In this document: positions 36,781 to 48,500 of the stretch, piece by piece
Numbering within the stretch: position 1 is the first letter of the stretch
Layout of the letters: every line of letters starts with the position of its first letter
Source: Marsupella aquatica
Lineage: Eukaryota; Marchantiophyta
DNA: 64,000 nt
Assembly: GCA_973895155.1 (NCBI GenBank)
Contig: OZ316897.1
Span: forward strand, 7,812,001-7,876,000
Direction of reading: 5' to 3'
Position numbers and translations under genes: made by a program
The notes under the pieces: model-generated
The model's input: only the letters and a program-made list of their open reading frames with translations
What the model was told of the DNA's origin: nothing
The model's database searches: none

Positions 36781-38409
36781 TGTAACAAAGTGGAGGCAGT
36801 CACGTACACTGTGTGCAGAGTGAGGTCTGCATGGATGTCAGTCACGTCTGCCAATTTATACAAGTTCACGACCATACACGACAGTGCTGTATCTCTGATC
36901 AAGGTAACCTTGCACACCACTGCGCATCAATCCAATGAAGACTCCTTGCAAGCATTTCCACATTGCCAGATATGTCAGTTTTGATTCATTAATTGTTTCA
37001 TTTCCATTGTTGTGGACTATCAGATACGAATGGCAGAGCATCGACAGATTCACTTCAATATTCATAGGACGGTTCACGAAGTGCCAAACTCCGTGCCATG
37101 GTCCTATGGTACAAAGCTCCCACGATTCATGTGTGACCGAACTCAGGTTCCCGGGCCTGGGAAATTTCTGATTGAAGACTTGGAGTGGGTGCATGAAGAA
37201 CGAAGCTTGGATTCCCAAGTCAAGGCTTGTTGATTTTCTCAAGGGCGAAGAAAGTTGGCCTGGTTTCAACACTTGTTTCAAAGTGCAAGGTACCGAAAGA
37301 AGGAATGAAAATTCTGGAACGATAGAAGTTAGGTACTGGTGTAGCTATGGTCCGAGAGATGACAGGGACAATGTGAAGCCAAGCATTGTTATCCAAAGGA
37401 AAGATGGAAGCACAGGACAGGTCCCTATGAGAAGAACTACAGAAATTGGAGGTAGCTTCAGAAGGGGGTGTAGATGTGCTGCTACGGATGCATTGCAAGG
37501 AATAAAGAGACAATGCACACCAAATCTGCCATGGTTTGCATGACCCAACAACATTACTGTAACATTGTGCTCATATTGCTCCATATCTCAATGGAGCTCA
37601 GGGAAAGTATTGAGAGGCTGCTCAGGACTGGGGTGTCGCCCAGAGGAATCATGAAAATGCACAGAGAGGAACTTAGAGTTCAATATCGGACTGACCATCC
37701 AACAGATGATGGACAGGTGATTTGATCCAAAGATGTGTTTGTCCCTCAAAGATATACACAATGTGCAAAGGGAGTTGAACAGGCAATACGAACATTGGAG
37801 TTCAGAGGATTCCACTGGATTGAAGTTGTGGGTTGAGGCAAATGGTGGCAATGTACTATTTTACCAAGAACCAGATGACTCCTCCAAAACCCCCTTCATT
37901 TTTGTGTTTGCCACTGAGTGGATGATGACAAAAATGGCAACTCTTGGGCACAACAATGCTGACATTGCACTAGATGGAACCTTTCAAATTGGCACAAATG
38001 AGTATGGGGTCAGTTCTCTTACTTCATGGCTTGTTCTGCAAGTTGGGGTTTTGTATGACTGATCAGATTTTAGATGACTTCCCTTTTTTTTCAATTCACT
38101 AACCTTAACTGTCTTTCATGAAATTTTTGCAGTATGAACTGCACGCCTTGTTGTGTTTTGACGAATGGCAAAATGGCATCCCAACTTGTTGGGCGCTGAC
38201 GGAATCCAAGGCGGAAACCGATTAATTTGCGGATTGTTCTTCAGGCTGTGAAAGGAGCTGTTGAACAAACCAGGACCAAAGTTGTCAAATTACAGGACCC
38301 GTGGATGCCCTCGACATTTCTTGTTGATTGTGCTGATGAGGAGCACAATGCCTTGATGTAAGACATGCTCCTCACCCTCATTGGTATAATTGTCCTCCCT
38401 TTGTACATT

Positions 38410-39170
38410 TTGCTTACTCCCTATGTATTTTTGGCCATCGTTGTGGCTAAACATTTTTGGCCTACTATGTCCTCTTGGAAAAATGCCATTTTTCCAAACC
38501 CCTCAAAATCTTCCCTCATTCACCCAATAGACTAAGTAGCACCCCCTGATTCCAAATCTGAAGTTATTTTTTGAAGATGACTCTTCCTTCCTATGATACC
38601 CGTGTTTTCCCAAAACTGGAGTGCCTTTGTATTTTTCGCCATCTATGTCCCAAAACCCCCCCACTTTGGAGCTCCTCTTGGAAAATGCCATTTTTCCAAA
38701 CCCCTCAAAAACTTCCCTCATTCACCCAGTAGACTAAGCAGCACCCCCTGATTCCAAATCTGAAGTTATTTTTTGAAGATGACTCTTCCTTCCTATGATA
38801 ACCCTGTACGTTTTCACTAAAATTTAGTGCCTTTGTATTTTTTGCCATCTATGTCCCAAAACGGACTTTGGAGCTCCTCTTGGAAAAATGTCATTTTTCC
38901 AAACCCCTAAAAAACTTCCCTCATTCATCCAGTAGACTAAGCAGCACCCCCTGATTCCAAATCTGAAGTTATTTTTTGAAGATGACTCTTCCTTCCTATG
39001 ATACCCCTGTTTTCCCGAAACTTTAGTGCCTTTGTATTTTTTGCCATCTATGTCCCAAAACCCCCCACTTTGGAGCTCCTCTTGGAAAAATGCCGTTTTT
39101 CCAAACCCCTAAAAAACTTCCCTCATTCACCCAGTAGATTAGGTGCACCCCCTTATTCCAAATGTGAACT
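38410..39170. repeat. ~202-bp tandem repeat, about 3.5 copies, in a MULE intron
   Basis: CCTCTTGGAAAAATG starts at 38471, 38674, 38876 and 39078, giving a period of 202-203 bp. Units include CCCCCTGATTCCAAATCTG, GACTCTTCCTTCCTATGATA and GCCATCTATGTCCCAAAAC. They lie between the second-Asp exon and the C..H exon of the transposase. Confidence 0.9.
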
Positions 39171-40625
39171 AAGTCAGATTTCCAATATGTGTTGTCCCTG
39201 GACCCTGGGTACAGTAATTTTGCACCCCTTACTCTTTCATTGCCAATTTGTCCGATGCCTTTCATCTTTTCAGTAGTTAGACCTTAACTTCCCCATACAT
39301 ACCCCCCTCATGAGTATATGGGTTTCATTCTTTGACAGATCACTATGGCCTGGAGTCCCTATTGTATTGTGTTTGTGGCATGTTTGACGTGCCCAATACA
39401 CAAACTTGAAGAAAATACCGGACCCAATTTCAAGGGCCGAGGTGAATAAGGAGTTGGGCGACATCATGGGCGCACTTGCAACATGTACACTTCGCAGTGC
39501 TATTTCCTGGGATGTTTCTTAAGGATGTATTTTTTGGGGTCATGTTTGGTGCCAGGTTTTTTTTTCACACTTGGGTTTTTGTTCACACTTGGGTTTTTTG
39601 CAGATGCTGTGAACATGTCCCATAACTTCATGACAAGGTGGATTGGCAAGCATAAGGACTTTGTTGCATACTATGAGAAAGAGTGGCACCATAGAGTGGA
39701 GAGGTGGGTGAGAAATTTCAGGAAGTTCAAACATGCCAACCAGGACACTAATGGAGCAGTGGAGCGGTGGCATGCTACTCTTAAGTTGCACTTGAGGACG
39801 GAGAAGCCTTTCAAGCTAGGACGGAAGGTAGTGTGGCTAGTGACACAGCTAGTGAATGAGCTAGAACATTTCTTCTGGTGCTTGTCGTGTATGAAGTGGC
39901 AAGGCAGGGTGAGAAACAAGAACATTGAGAACTATCATGTGTGGTCGGCTATTCTTAGAGCCAGGACTATCCCGGATGGTGATGTGACTTTCTTCACTCA
40001 GAGTGGTCCGAACAGCAATGTTGAAGTCCCAGAAACCACCAAAGACCAACAGTCACATACTGGAGAACTACGGGAGTGAAGAGTGTGTTTGCGAAAGCTC
40101 CATCCAGGGGAACACTTGTAAACACCAGGTAAAGATTCTGAGTATGAAGGGGATGACAGAAATTGAGATTCTGCAGCGATTTGCATTGGCACACAATTTG
40201 GCAGCATGGTAGCACCTACTTGCACATTTGAGAGACCAAAGTTTGGAGAATTGTTTGAGGACGTGGAACTGCCTCCATGTTTCAACATCACTCTCCCCAT
40301 GGACAATAGTGCTCGCAATAGTGATGGATTCGATGAGCACTCAACAGAGAGACAGGAAGGCAGATCAGATGTTGTGGAAGCATTCATGGATGATGATTTC
40401 AAAGAAGTTGTCGATGATACACTTCTGAATTGTGATGGGGACTTGAATATGAGAAGCATTGCAATGACGAAACTAAAGAATTGGAGGCATGACATAAAGA
40501 ACATCGTCGCACATAATGCAAGGAAGCAAGATCGTGACCTCCGAAGTGCAACGGCAAGCCGGGCGGCAAGCAAGACTGCAAGGACCTTAAAGCGAATAGA
40601 CCCGAAGAACAGCCAGAAAAGGCAC

Positions 40626-40629
40626 TTGA
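40626..40629. other. Target-site duplication TTGA, left
   Basis: TTGA directly precedes the terminal inverted repeat at 40630 and recurs directly after its partner at 53386-53389. Confidence 0.75.
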
Positions 40630-40676
40630 AACACAGTGACGGACCGAACGAGAAGTATTACCACCAAACGAGAAGT
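40630..40676 (+). repeat. Left terminal inverted repeat with subterminal motif
   Basis: AACACAGTGACGGACC starts at 40630. AACGAGAAGT follows and is repeated about 20 bp further as AACGAGAAGTGTG in the same direction. These could be transposase-binding sites. Confidence 0.75.
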
Positions 40677-41165
40677 GTGTTTTCGATTTCGCGAAAAACG
40701 GTGAAAAATCACTAAAATTAAGATCAAAAACGCTATTTTGAGGATGAATCCAAAATCGCATCCAACATCGGATTTCAAATCGAGATACTGTCGACACAAA
40801 AACAAAGAATTGTTACAATCCAGAATTACGATACACTTCATCTAAAAAAAGGGCAAATTACAAAACCTAGAAAAACAATGTTTTTCACGTGATCCTCTAA
40901 AAGCTAAATCCGAGAGTCAAACAAAATGAAGAAAACACAAGATTTCATTTTCGCCTTAAAAATGGCAAACTGTTGAACGTGGACGAAAACCGCACCAAAT
41001 CATTCTCTTGACGCTTCCATTTAACCTCGGGTTAAAAATATTTGAATTTTTAACTGAGGTAAACCGGAAAACTGTGAAAAACTAACCGCGGACTACAGTC
41101 GACCCACACAGTTAGTTAAGTTAACCCGATGACAAGTTCGGAATTTTTTTAGCCCATAACGCATG

Positions 41166-41348
41166 ATGAATAAGAGACGGGATCCAAGTATCCACTCTCG
41201 TATTCAACCTCAATGTTTTCCACCTGAAACTTTGCATCAGATCTTTCGACATGAATACCAACTGAGATCCATGGATCCCGTTTTTTTCGCAAGTCCAAAA
41301 ACTCATCGGGAAAACAGGAGGATGAATACCAGATCTAGTATTCAACCT
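41166..41348. repeat. Promoter-region group of palindromes
   Basis: Three copies of the element's palindrome family (about 41166-41208, 41251-41287, 41322-41346), bounded by GAATA..TATTC and centred on GGGATCC/GGATCCC variants. The third is short (AGATCT centre). They lie upstream of the TATA box of the transposase-like gene. Confidence 0.65.
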
Positions 41349-41535
41349 CTACATTTTGAAGTTTTTGCATCGCATACCTTGATATTCCAGTTAGAAGACC
41401 AACTCGGATCCACGGCGACTTCCTCAAAAATCTACAATTTAAATTTCAGCATTCTTGGAAAAGACACACTCTCACTTGAAAAAACCCTCGTATGGACCAA
41501 TCAGGGAATGCCACGTGTACAATGCCCGCAAAAAC

Positions 41536-41544
41536 TATAAAAGG
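41536..41544 (+). promoter_or_regulatory. TATA box of the transposase-like gene
   Basis: TATAAAAGG lies about 145 bp before ATG 41690, followed by a CT-rich leader (TTTTTCATCTTCATTTCTCG). Confidence 0.55.
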
Positions 41545-41689
41545 AAGAGCTCGCATTTGTTTTTCATCTTCATTTCTCGCGATTACTTTGAGGTTCGTTC
41601 ACTATTGAGTAGTTGTTTTCATAGAATACTGTAATCTGAAGTATCTCTGTTGGATAGGAATACGTACTCCTATACAACCCTTGTTCTCT

Positions 41690-44600
41690 ATGGCGTCTTC
41701 AAGTGATGAGTCAATTTACAATTCAGATGCATCTTCGCCAGATGTTGTACGAAAATTTATTCCATCTCGTTTGATGAATGAATTACCAGCCTCACAGAGA
41801 GTAGTGCCAGAGATTTCATTTTCCTCCGAATCTGAGAAATCAGAGTCCGATTCAGAGTCTTGTAGGAGTGTTGTGGGTGCTCCAATTTCATACTATGTCT
41901 CTCCAAGTAAACCTCTTAAACGACGTCTACTTGTAAAAAAGCCTAATGTAGTTCCTACGACAGAGATAGTACCTGGTTCTCCGCGAACCCCAATAGATCT
42001 TCGAAGACGAAGGCCCCGGTTTTTAATGCCAAGAACAACGTTACCATGTAGGCCCGCCCGAAGATCTCCGTTGGTTTTTCCAATGTCTCGTTCTCCGGGA
42101 GTGAAGATAGCTGTGTCCAGTGTTCAATCACAGTTTGAGCGAATGAGGAGTCCGAATGTGCCGGAATTGCAGGGAGGGGAAGCCTCGGAGCCAAATTTGG
42201 GGGGTCGAATACCAAGTGGGATCCGTGGATCCCACTTGGTATTCCCTACTCGAATGTTGAGAAACGGTGAACGCGAATTGCCTATTTCGTCTCCTTCAGT
42301 ACCAAATTCCATGGGTCAAATACGAAGTGGGATCCATGGATCCCACTTAGTATTCCCTCGTGGTATTTTGCAGAATCCTATGCCCGAGTCACCTGTCTTG
42401 CGGACTTCCAACCCGAGTTCCGATGGTGGAATGCGAAATGGGATACGTGGATCCCAGTTTGTATTGCGCAACGGAAAATTGCCAAGTCATGACGTAGAAC
42501 AGCAAGTGGGAAAGTTTTCACTTCGAAGTCCCGAAGGACGAATACGAGTTGGGATCCATCGATCCCAATCGGTATTCCCATCGGTTATTTCACCGAATGG
42601 TCAAACTAACAACATGGGGCTCCGAAGCCCTTTGGCGAGGATGCAGTGTGAGGTTTTTGGATCTTCCATTGGACGGCAAGTGCAGAACGAAAGAGGGAAG
42701 AGATCTAGTGTCCAGAAAATTCCTCGGAGATTGTTGCGAAGTGAGCTGCCGGAGAGAAGGCCCGAAAATTCAAGGGTACATGCTAAATTGAAACTTGTCC
42801 AAAGATTATTCAATGGTCAAGATGAGCCCTCAAGTCGAGAAGAATCACCTAGGCTGGGATTACAGTCTCAGAGACAAGTGGGCGGTACTGCGACTGATGA
42901 TGTGAATATCATTGGAAGATTTCAAACTAGAAATCTCCGAACACCTATTACATTTTCAGAAGACTCTGAAGAGAGATCAGAGGCGGCTGCAAATGACAGA
43001 GAGACTGCTATAATCTCAAATGTTGTTGAAGAGATCCTGGGATGTGAGATTGTTAATGAAACAGTTACAGAAAATGTGATGAGTGTAAACAACTCAAAAG
43101 ATCTTTTTGTTTTGAATTCTAATTCACTAGAAAATAGTGGGGGGGTAAGTTCTCCCGACACTATTTAGGATAGAGTAGAGGTGACAAGACCCAGCAAAAA
43201 AATCAGAGATCAGATGATTAGAAAAGATAGACTTACCATTGCAAATCTAAAAAAACGCAAAATTAAAGATATTTTTAAGTATCCTTGTTGTGACAAGTTT
43301 TGCTTGAGGTCTCTGGGTCTAGAGGAATGCTCAAAACAACGCAAGTATTATTTTGGTCTTAAACACTTGCAGAAAAATATTTTGCTACGAGGTTGTATCA
43401 TGAACAGTAGTAGTACTTCTCGTGGATATAGTGTAAATGGACAACCTATATGTAGAGGAGGATTCAAGAAACTATATTCTTTAGGTAATAATAGATTGGC
43501 AACAATCCATGCAAACATGTTTACAAGGATTGAATGAGATACCTTTTGTAAGGAAGACTCACCTTCATTTCTAAACCTGGTGGAATGGTTGAAAGATTTT
43601 TTCCAAAAAAATATGGATAGTCTTCCCCATAAAGAGATTCATCACTTGCCAGACAATTGGACAAAGCAAGAGATACATGGAATCTTTGAAGCTGAAACAA
43701 TGTTGCGAGAAGAACAACAAGTTACATATTCTTATTTTTTGCGTGTTTGGAAAAAAAAGTTTCCAAATGTACGAATACCTAAAAGGAGTCGATTTTCTAC
43801 TTGTGGTCCTTGTACTGAATTCAAGGCTCTTCGGGACAAAGCAACAACTGAAGAGGATAAAAGTAAGCACCACTAACTATAACCTTCAGCTTTAATTTGA
43901 TGACATGTACTTCAATATTTGTCAAAGTTTATCCTTAGTTATTAATTTTTGATTCATTGTTATTGTATCATTTCAGGAAAGTACATCAATGCCCTTATGG
44001 AGCATAGAAAAGTACAATCATTGGAAAGGATGAAGTTAGCCAAGCATCGTAAAAAATGCTATGATGAACCCAACAAGTATTTGGGTATTTGTATAGATGG
44101 TATGGATCAAAAGAAAACAGAGCTACCACATTTTCTTCGTTGTCCAAAGAATATGGATGAAAAATATTTCATTCCAATACATGTTGTAGGTTGTCTCATC
44201 TTCAACAGGAACCTTGCAACAAAAGTATTTTTGACATATCCCAATATCCATAATGATGCAAACTTGACCATACATGTTATTCAAAATGTATTGAATACAT
44301 GGGATGGGACATTACCAAGAGTGTTATATCTTCAATTAGATAATACCACTAGGGAAAACAAGAATAAATTCTTGATGGCTTATCTTCACATGTTAGTAGA
44401 TTTGAAGATTTTTGACAAGATTAAAGTGGGTTTCTTGTTGGTCGGTCATACACATGACCAGATAGATCAGATGTTTAGTAAATTTTCATCTAGGTTAAAC
44501 AAGCACAAAGCATTTCGCTTGGAGACTCTTGAGGATATTATTCTACGAGCATATTCACCTGAAGCTTTGATCATATTTGTGCATGAAGTAGCCAATTTTT

Positions 44601-45571
44601 GAAAATTTGTTAATGAAACCGACCAGCCAAATGAGAAGGGAGTCTCAGGTAGAGTCTTGAGAGATCTCAATCTCATAACTTTTCAAAGGCAATTCAGATT
44701 CAAACGAGTCATGGAGGATGGAAACGAAGAGACAACATTTCACGGGAAACATCTTTCCACGACCCAGGATTGGGGAGATGCAGTGACATTTGTCAATTAC
44801 ATTCCAACTTCAAGAATGTGGGTTGCTACACAAATGTCACTGAAGTCAGCAAAAGGTGTTGAGAGGGATGACATCCATGATTCTTCCAATACAGATGGTG
44901 CGTTAACTACTCTGGTAAAATATGAAAAAGCTATTCAGGAAGGTTTCAATTACTTTGACAATGAAGACAAACTTTGGTGGATGAGCTTTTTTGAGAAACA
45001 AAAAGATATTATCAAAAACCACCTAGAGGAAGGTGAGTGGTTATTTGAGTGGGTTTGGCCGCAACAAAATCAAGGCGCAACACTTCGAAGGGTGAGAAAT
45101 GATCTTGTTGAAGGTGTTGATCCAACTTTGGTTGACAAAGTTGCTGGACCACAGAGAATTATGTACTCCGGACCTCGACGAAAGCAAGCTGAATTTGGAG
45201 ATTTCAGAGATATGGAAGTTAACAATAAGTGGTCCATGATATGTGTAGCGGCACACAAGGATCCAGAAGGCAAGTTGTTTTGGATGGCAAAGGTGTCAAA
45301 GATTTTGACAAGAACTGCAGACATTCCTGAGAGAATCAAAATCACATGGTACACAACTGAGGCAAGTGCTGAGTCTGCTATTGATGGGAAATATTTTCCA
45401 GAGAAAGATAATATATCTAATCGACTTCTCCAAGATGAACTAGTTTTATCATCAACAGCGGTGTATGCATACAACTTTGCACTTTTAAGTACTAATCAAA
45501 TAACAGCAAAAACTAAAAAGATTATAGAGTCTGCTATATTAGAGCGAGGTTCTTCACCTTCAGAGGATTGA
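41690..45571 (+). CDS. DDD/E transposase-like protein of the 12.76-kb element
   Basis: Exons 41690-43862 and 43977-45571 (GT-AG, in phase) give 1,255 codons with three in-frame stops: TAG 43166, TGA 43535 and TGA 44600. No frameshift is present. Residues 1-490 are Ser/Arg/Pro-rich and contain four copies of a G.IRxGI.GSxxVFP-type motif that is the translation of the DNA palindromes. Next come a Cys cluster (CCDKFC..LGLEEC), a segment ending QPICRGGFKKLYSLGNNRL, and a Cys pair STCGPC. The likely catalytic core has ICIDGMDQKK (Asp 765/768), LYLQLDNTTRENKNK (Asp 846) and LVGHTHDQIDQMF (His 882/884, Asp 885/888), the RNase H-like pattern of the DUF7869 type. TTG codons upstream of 41690 are not used here. 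The transposase role is inferred from the core and position. Confidence 0.7.
42207..42578. repeat. Coding palindrome array, 111-bp period
   Basis: Four palindromes at about 42207-42244, 42317-42355, 42428-42468 and 42539-42578 lie inside the transposase-like gene. The start-to-start spacing is 110-111 bp, i.e. 37 codons, so the repeat keeps the frame. Centres are GGGATCCGTGGATCCC, GGGATCCATGGATCCC, GGGATACGTGGATCCC and GGGATCCATCGATCCC. Confidence 0.85.
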
Positions 45572-45582
45572 GATTGATGTCC

Positions 45583-48500
45583 TTAAACAGGTACTACATG
45601 CATCAATTTTAGAATTTGATCTCGAATGAATTTTCTAAGGTTACATGCTCTTTTAGAGTTGTACCATTTTTCGGTAAATAAAGACTGTGCATCAAGGCAT
45701 TGTGTAATATGCCATTGAATTCTGATTTCGTCCATATTTTGAAGAACAAATAGACCACAATCTGAATTGTTTGGTTGTTGAGGTACCTGAGAAAGAATCT
45801 TAAAGTTAGTCCAAAGTGTTTAATAATTGAACTAAATAAAAGTTGAAATAACTTTTCAAATCCTTACCATTGGATTGTAAATCTCCACAACTCCCATTGG
45901 AACTTTTCCAAAAAATAATTCCCATTCCATTGTAAAATATCTGCAAATTATCATTCAAAGTTCTTAGTCCAAAGTGTTTATATTTATATACCACATAAAT
46001 AATTTAAAATGGAAAAAATATAATAGAATATATACATACCTGCTCAATATTGATCCAATTACATGGGTTGAGTGTAGACCGGCAAGAGAGTCTAGATGAT
46101 ACATTTTGATTGAAGATTCAATCCGATCCAAACATATTACAACCAGACTCCAGTGCATGTTCATGTGAATTGGCATGAGAATGATCTCAATTTGGGAAAA
46201 TGGTGGCTTGTAATAATTCCGCATCGTTTGAATTGAATCCATCAAGGTCTCAACTGGTTCTATTTCAATCCTTGAAACAAGCCAAGGGTAAAAAAAAGAG
46301 GATAATGTGTTTACTGGGGGAGCCAGATCTCCATGTTCCTCGGTTATTAATTGTGGATAAAATTCCATTATTTCATCACCCAAATATTGATCGGGTTCAA
46401 GTTGGCTCAATATTTTATTGTCCAAAAGAAACCCACTAGAAGGATTGTGTGAGAATCTATGCAGAACATGTTTCAATACAAAATCCTCCTTTGGTTCCTG
46501 CAAAGGCATTACTTTGTCCAATCATAATCTTCCTCAATATTTCACAAGTTTGGATCAATCGATACAACATGAGAGAACTAATGAAACTAAAGTCTACACC
46601 TCAAGGAATGAGCCAAGATCAAGTGCCGGAGCTTCATGTTCAACTTCATCCTCTTCATCCTCATCATTGTCGTTCTCCTCCGCAGTTGTAATGATGCAAG
46701 TTCCAGTGGTCAGGGTGCTCGTAGTACCACCAATAGGTGGTTGAACCTCGAAGCTCATGGGTCCTGTACCCTCCTCTGTTGCTTCATCATTCAAGTCCCA
46801 TGATTCATCCAGCGTGAAAAGTCGGGTCCGGATACAATCCACCTGGCTTGAACTGAGCTCCACGGCTGTCACCGGACGTTTCCCTAACAAGGCAGCGCAT
46901 GAGGTCGAACCACTCCCCGCACATAAATCAGCAACCCAATCCTCGGCTTCACTAAAATGTTGAATGAACCAATCTGCTAGAGCTATCGGCTTCTGGTAAG
47001 GGTTCACTATTTCCCCCAATGGTGTTACACATTTTTTTGTAACACAAGGGACTTTTATGATGTTTACCCTTTTCTCATCATGTTCAAAATTGTACATGTC
47101 TCTGGTCCTAATACCACTCTCGTGATAATATCCGATTGACCAATTTTCAAAAGCCCAAGCCAACCGATTCCCTGAAGGATGAGCATGTACATTTGGCTTC
47201 TCCCAAATTCCAGCCTCTACACCTGCATTACAAGTTTTTCCCAGGGCATTCATCACAGACCAAGTTTGCTGCAAAGAGTGAATCACAACAAACCTCCACA
47301 TCTTTGAACTTGTCACCTTGGCAAAACACTTCACCATATCCACAATATCACTCTCTGAAAATGGGACCTCATCATTTTCAGAGCCTAGCGCATTGAATCC
47401 ATAGGGAATGTCTACAATTGCAAGTGTGTAATTCCTTTTCTCTACAAACTTATCCAGCGCCCTGATATCTCCACAATGCAATGTATATCTGATGAAATTT
47501 CCATCAGCGTTTTTCCATCAATGGTCACTCGACTCTGCTTCAACCGTTTCAATCCCACGACGACGGTTGTAGTTCTCAATCGCTTCTTGAATATAATTCT
47601 TAAACCCCGGGGGAATAACACTCGAAGTCAGCTCCTCCGAAGGCTTCTCAACCGCATCGGCACCGACTGCATCTTTGTTCTTCTTCTTCAAAAAAGCTTT
47701 CAACTGCAAATGCAAAATTGTTAAAAGAATCCAGAGAAAAGACAATGGGGAGAACCATTTGGGATTTCAAACAATCAAATCTGGACGACGAATGCGACAT
47801 GGGATACCCCGTATCCCACTTCGCATTCGACCAAGCAAAAACCACATTGAAATGTCACCAACGTCAAATAACCACAAGTAAATCCGAGATGGGATACCCC
47901 GTATCCCACTTCGCATTCGACCAAGCAAAAACCACATTGAAACGTCACCAACGTCAAATAACCACAAGTGAATCCGAGATGGGATACCCCGTATCCCACT
48001 TCGCATTTGACCAAGCAAAAACCACATTGAAACGTCACCAACGTCAAATAACCACAAGCGAATCCGAGATGGGATACCGCATATCCCACTTCGCATTCCA
48101 CCGGGCAAAAACCACACTGATACATCAACGTCAAATAACCACAAGTGAATCCGAGATAAGATACCGCGTATCCAACTTCGCATTCGACCAAGCAAAAACC
48201 TCATTGAAACATCACGAATATCAAATAAACACAAGTGAATCCAAGATGGGATATGCCGTATCCCACTTCGCATTTGACAGCGCAAAAACCTCATGGAAAC
48301 ATCATAAACGTCAAATAAATCCGAGAAAAGTCCAATCAATGGAAGGGGAGAACATACCACATCGGACAACTTCCCACTCCATCTTTCAAGCTCGGTAGAT
48401 TCTGTTTCTTTCGAAAACATTTGTTTGCAAGTCGCCCAGTCTGGCTGCCCTGATAACTGAACAAAAAGCTTGCTGATTTTCACTAGTTTCTTGTAACTCT

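Larger units (their letters stand above)
37012..40629 (+). pseudogene. MULE (Mutator-like) transposase, broken, 5' part
   Basis: N-terminal pieces (37012-37730) include a Cys-rich stretch RRGCRC similar to a FAR1/FLYWCH-like zinc module. The catalytic core has DIALDGTFQIG (first Asp near 37972), TFLVDCADEEHNAL (second Asp near 38326), WPGVPIVLCLWHV (C..H box near 39365) and NTNGAVERWH-type DTNGAVERWH (Glu near 39760). A SWIM zinc finger CVCESSIQGNTCKHQ follows at 40082-40130, then an acidic/basic tail. Introns are likely (38358-39339 holds tandem repeats). Defects include a frameshift near 38225 and an in-frame TGA in the WHV.RAQ box. The coding frame is cut at 40629 by the 12.76-kb transposon and resumes at 53390. 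Confidence 0.85.

Noticed and set aside
45583-46521. Ulp1 protease as an independent gene starting at ATG 46509-46507
   Set aside because: Not excluded, but the GAG|GTGTAG donor at 46599 and the TTTGCAG acceptor at 46498 join it in phase to the methyltransferase, and no promoter is seen in the 100-bp gap.
47518-47703. A small intron to remove the TGA at 47520-47518
   Set aside because: Candidate donors and the TTTCATCAG acceptor do not match in phase and the intron would be under 50 bp.
47790-48330. Regular palindromic repeats with unique-looking spacers, as in a CRISPR array
   Set aside because: The spacers are themselves repeated, the setting is a eukaryotic intron, and there are no cas genes.
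47718-48398. A 226-codon open frame on the + strand made of repeats like MGYPVSHFAFDQAKTT, and its minus-strand counterpart
   Set aside because: It is the translation of the ~90-bp palindrome array in an intron; the repeat lacks stops by chance and has no independent coding signal.
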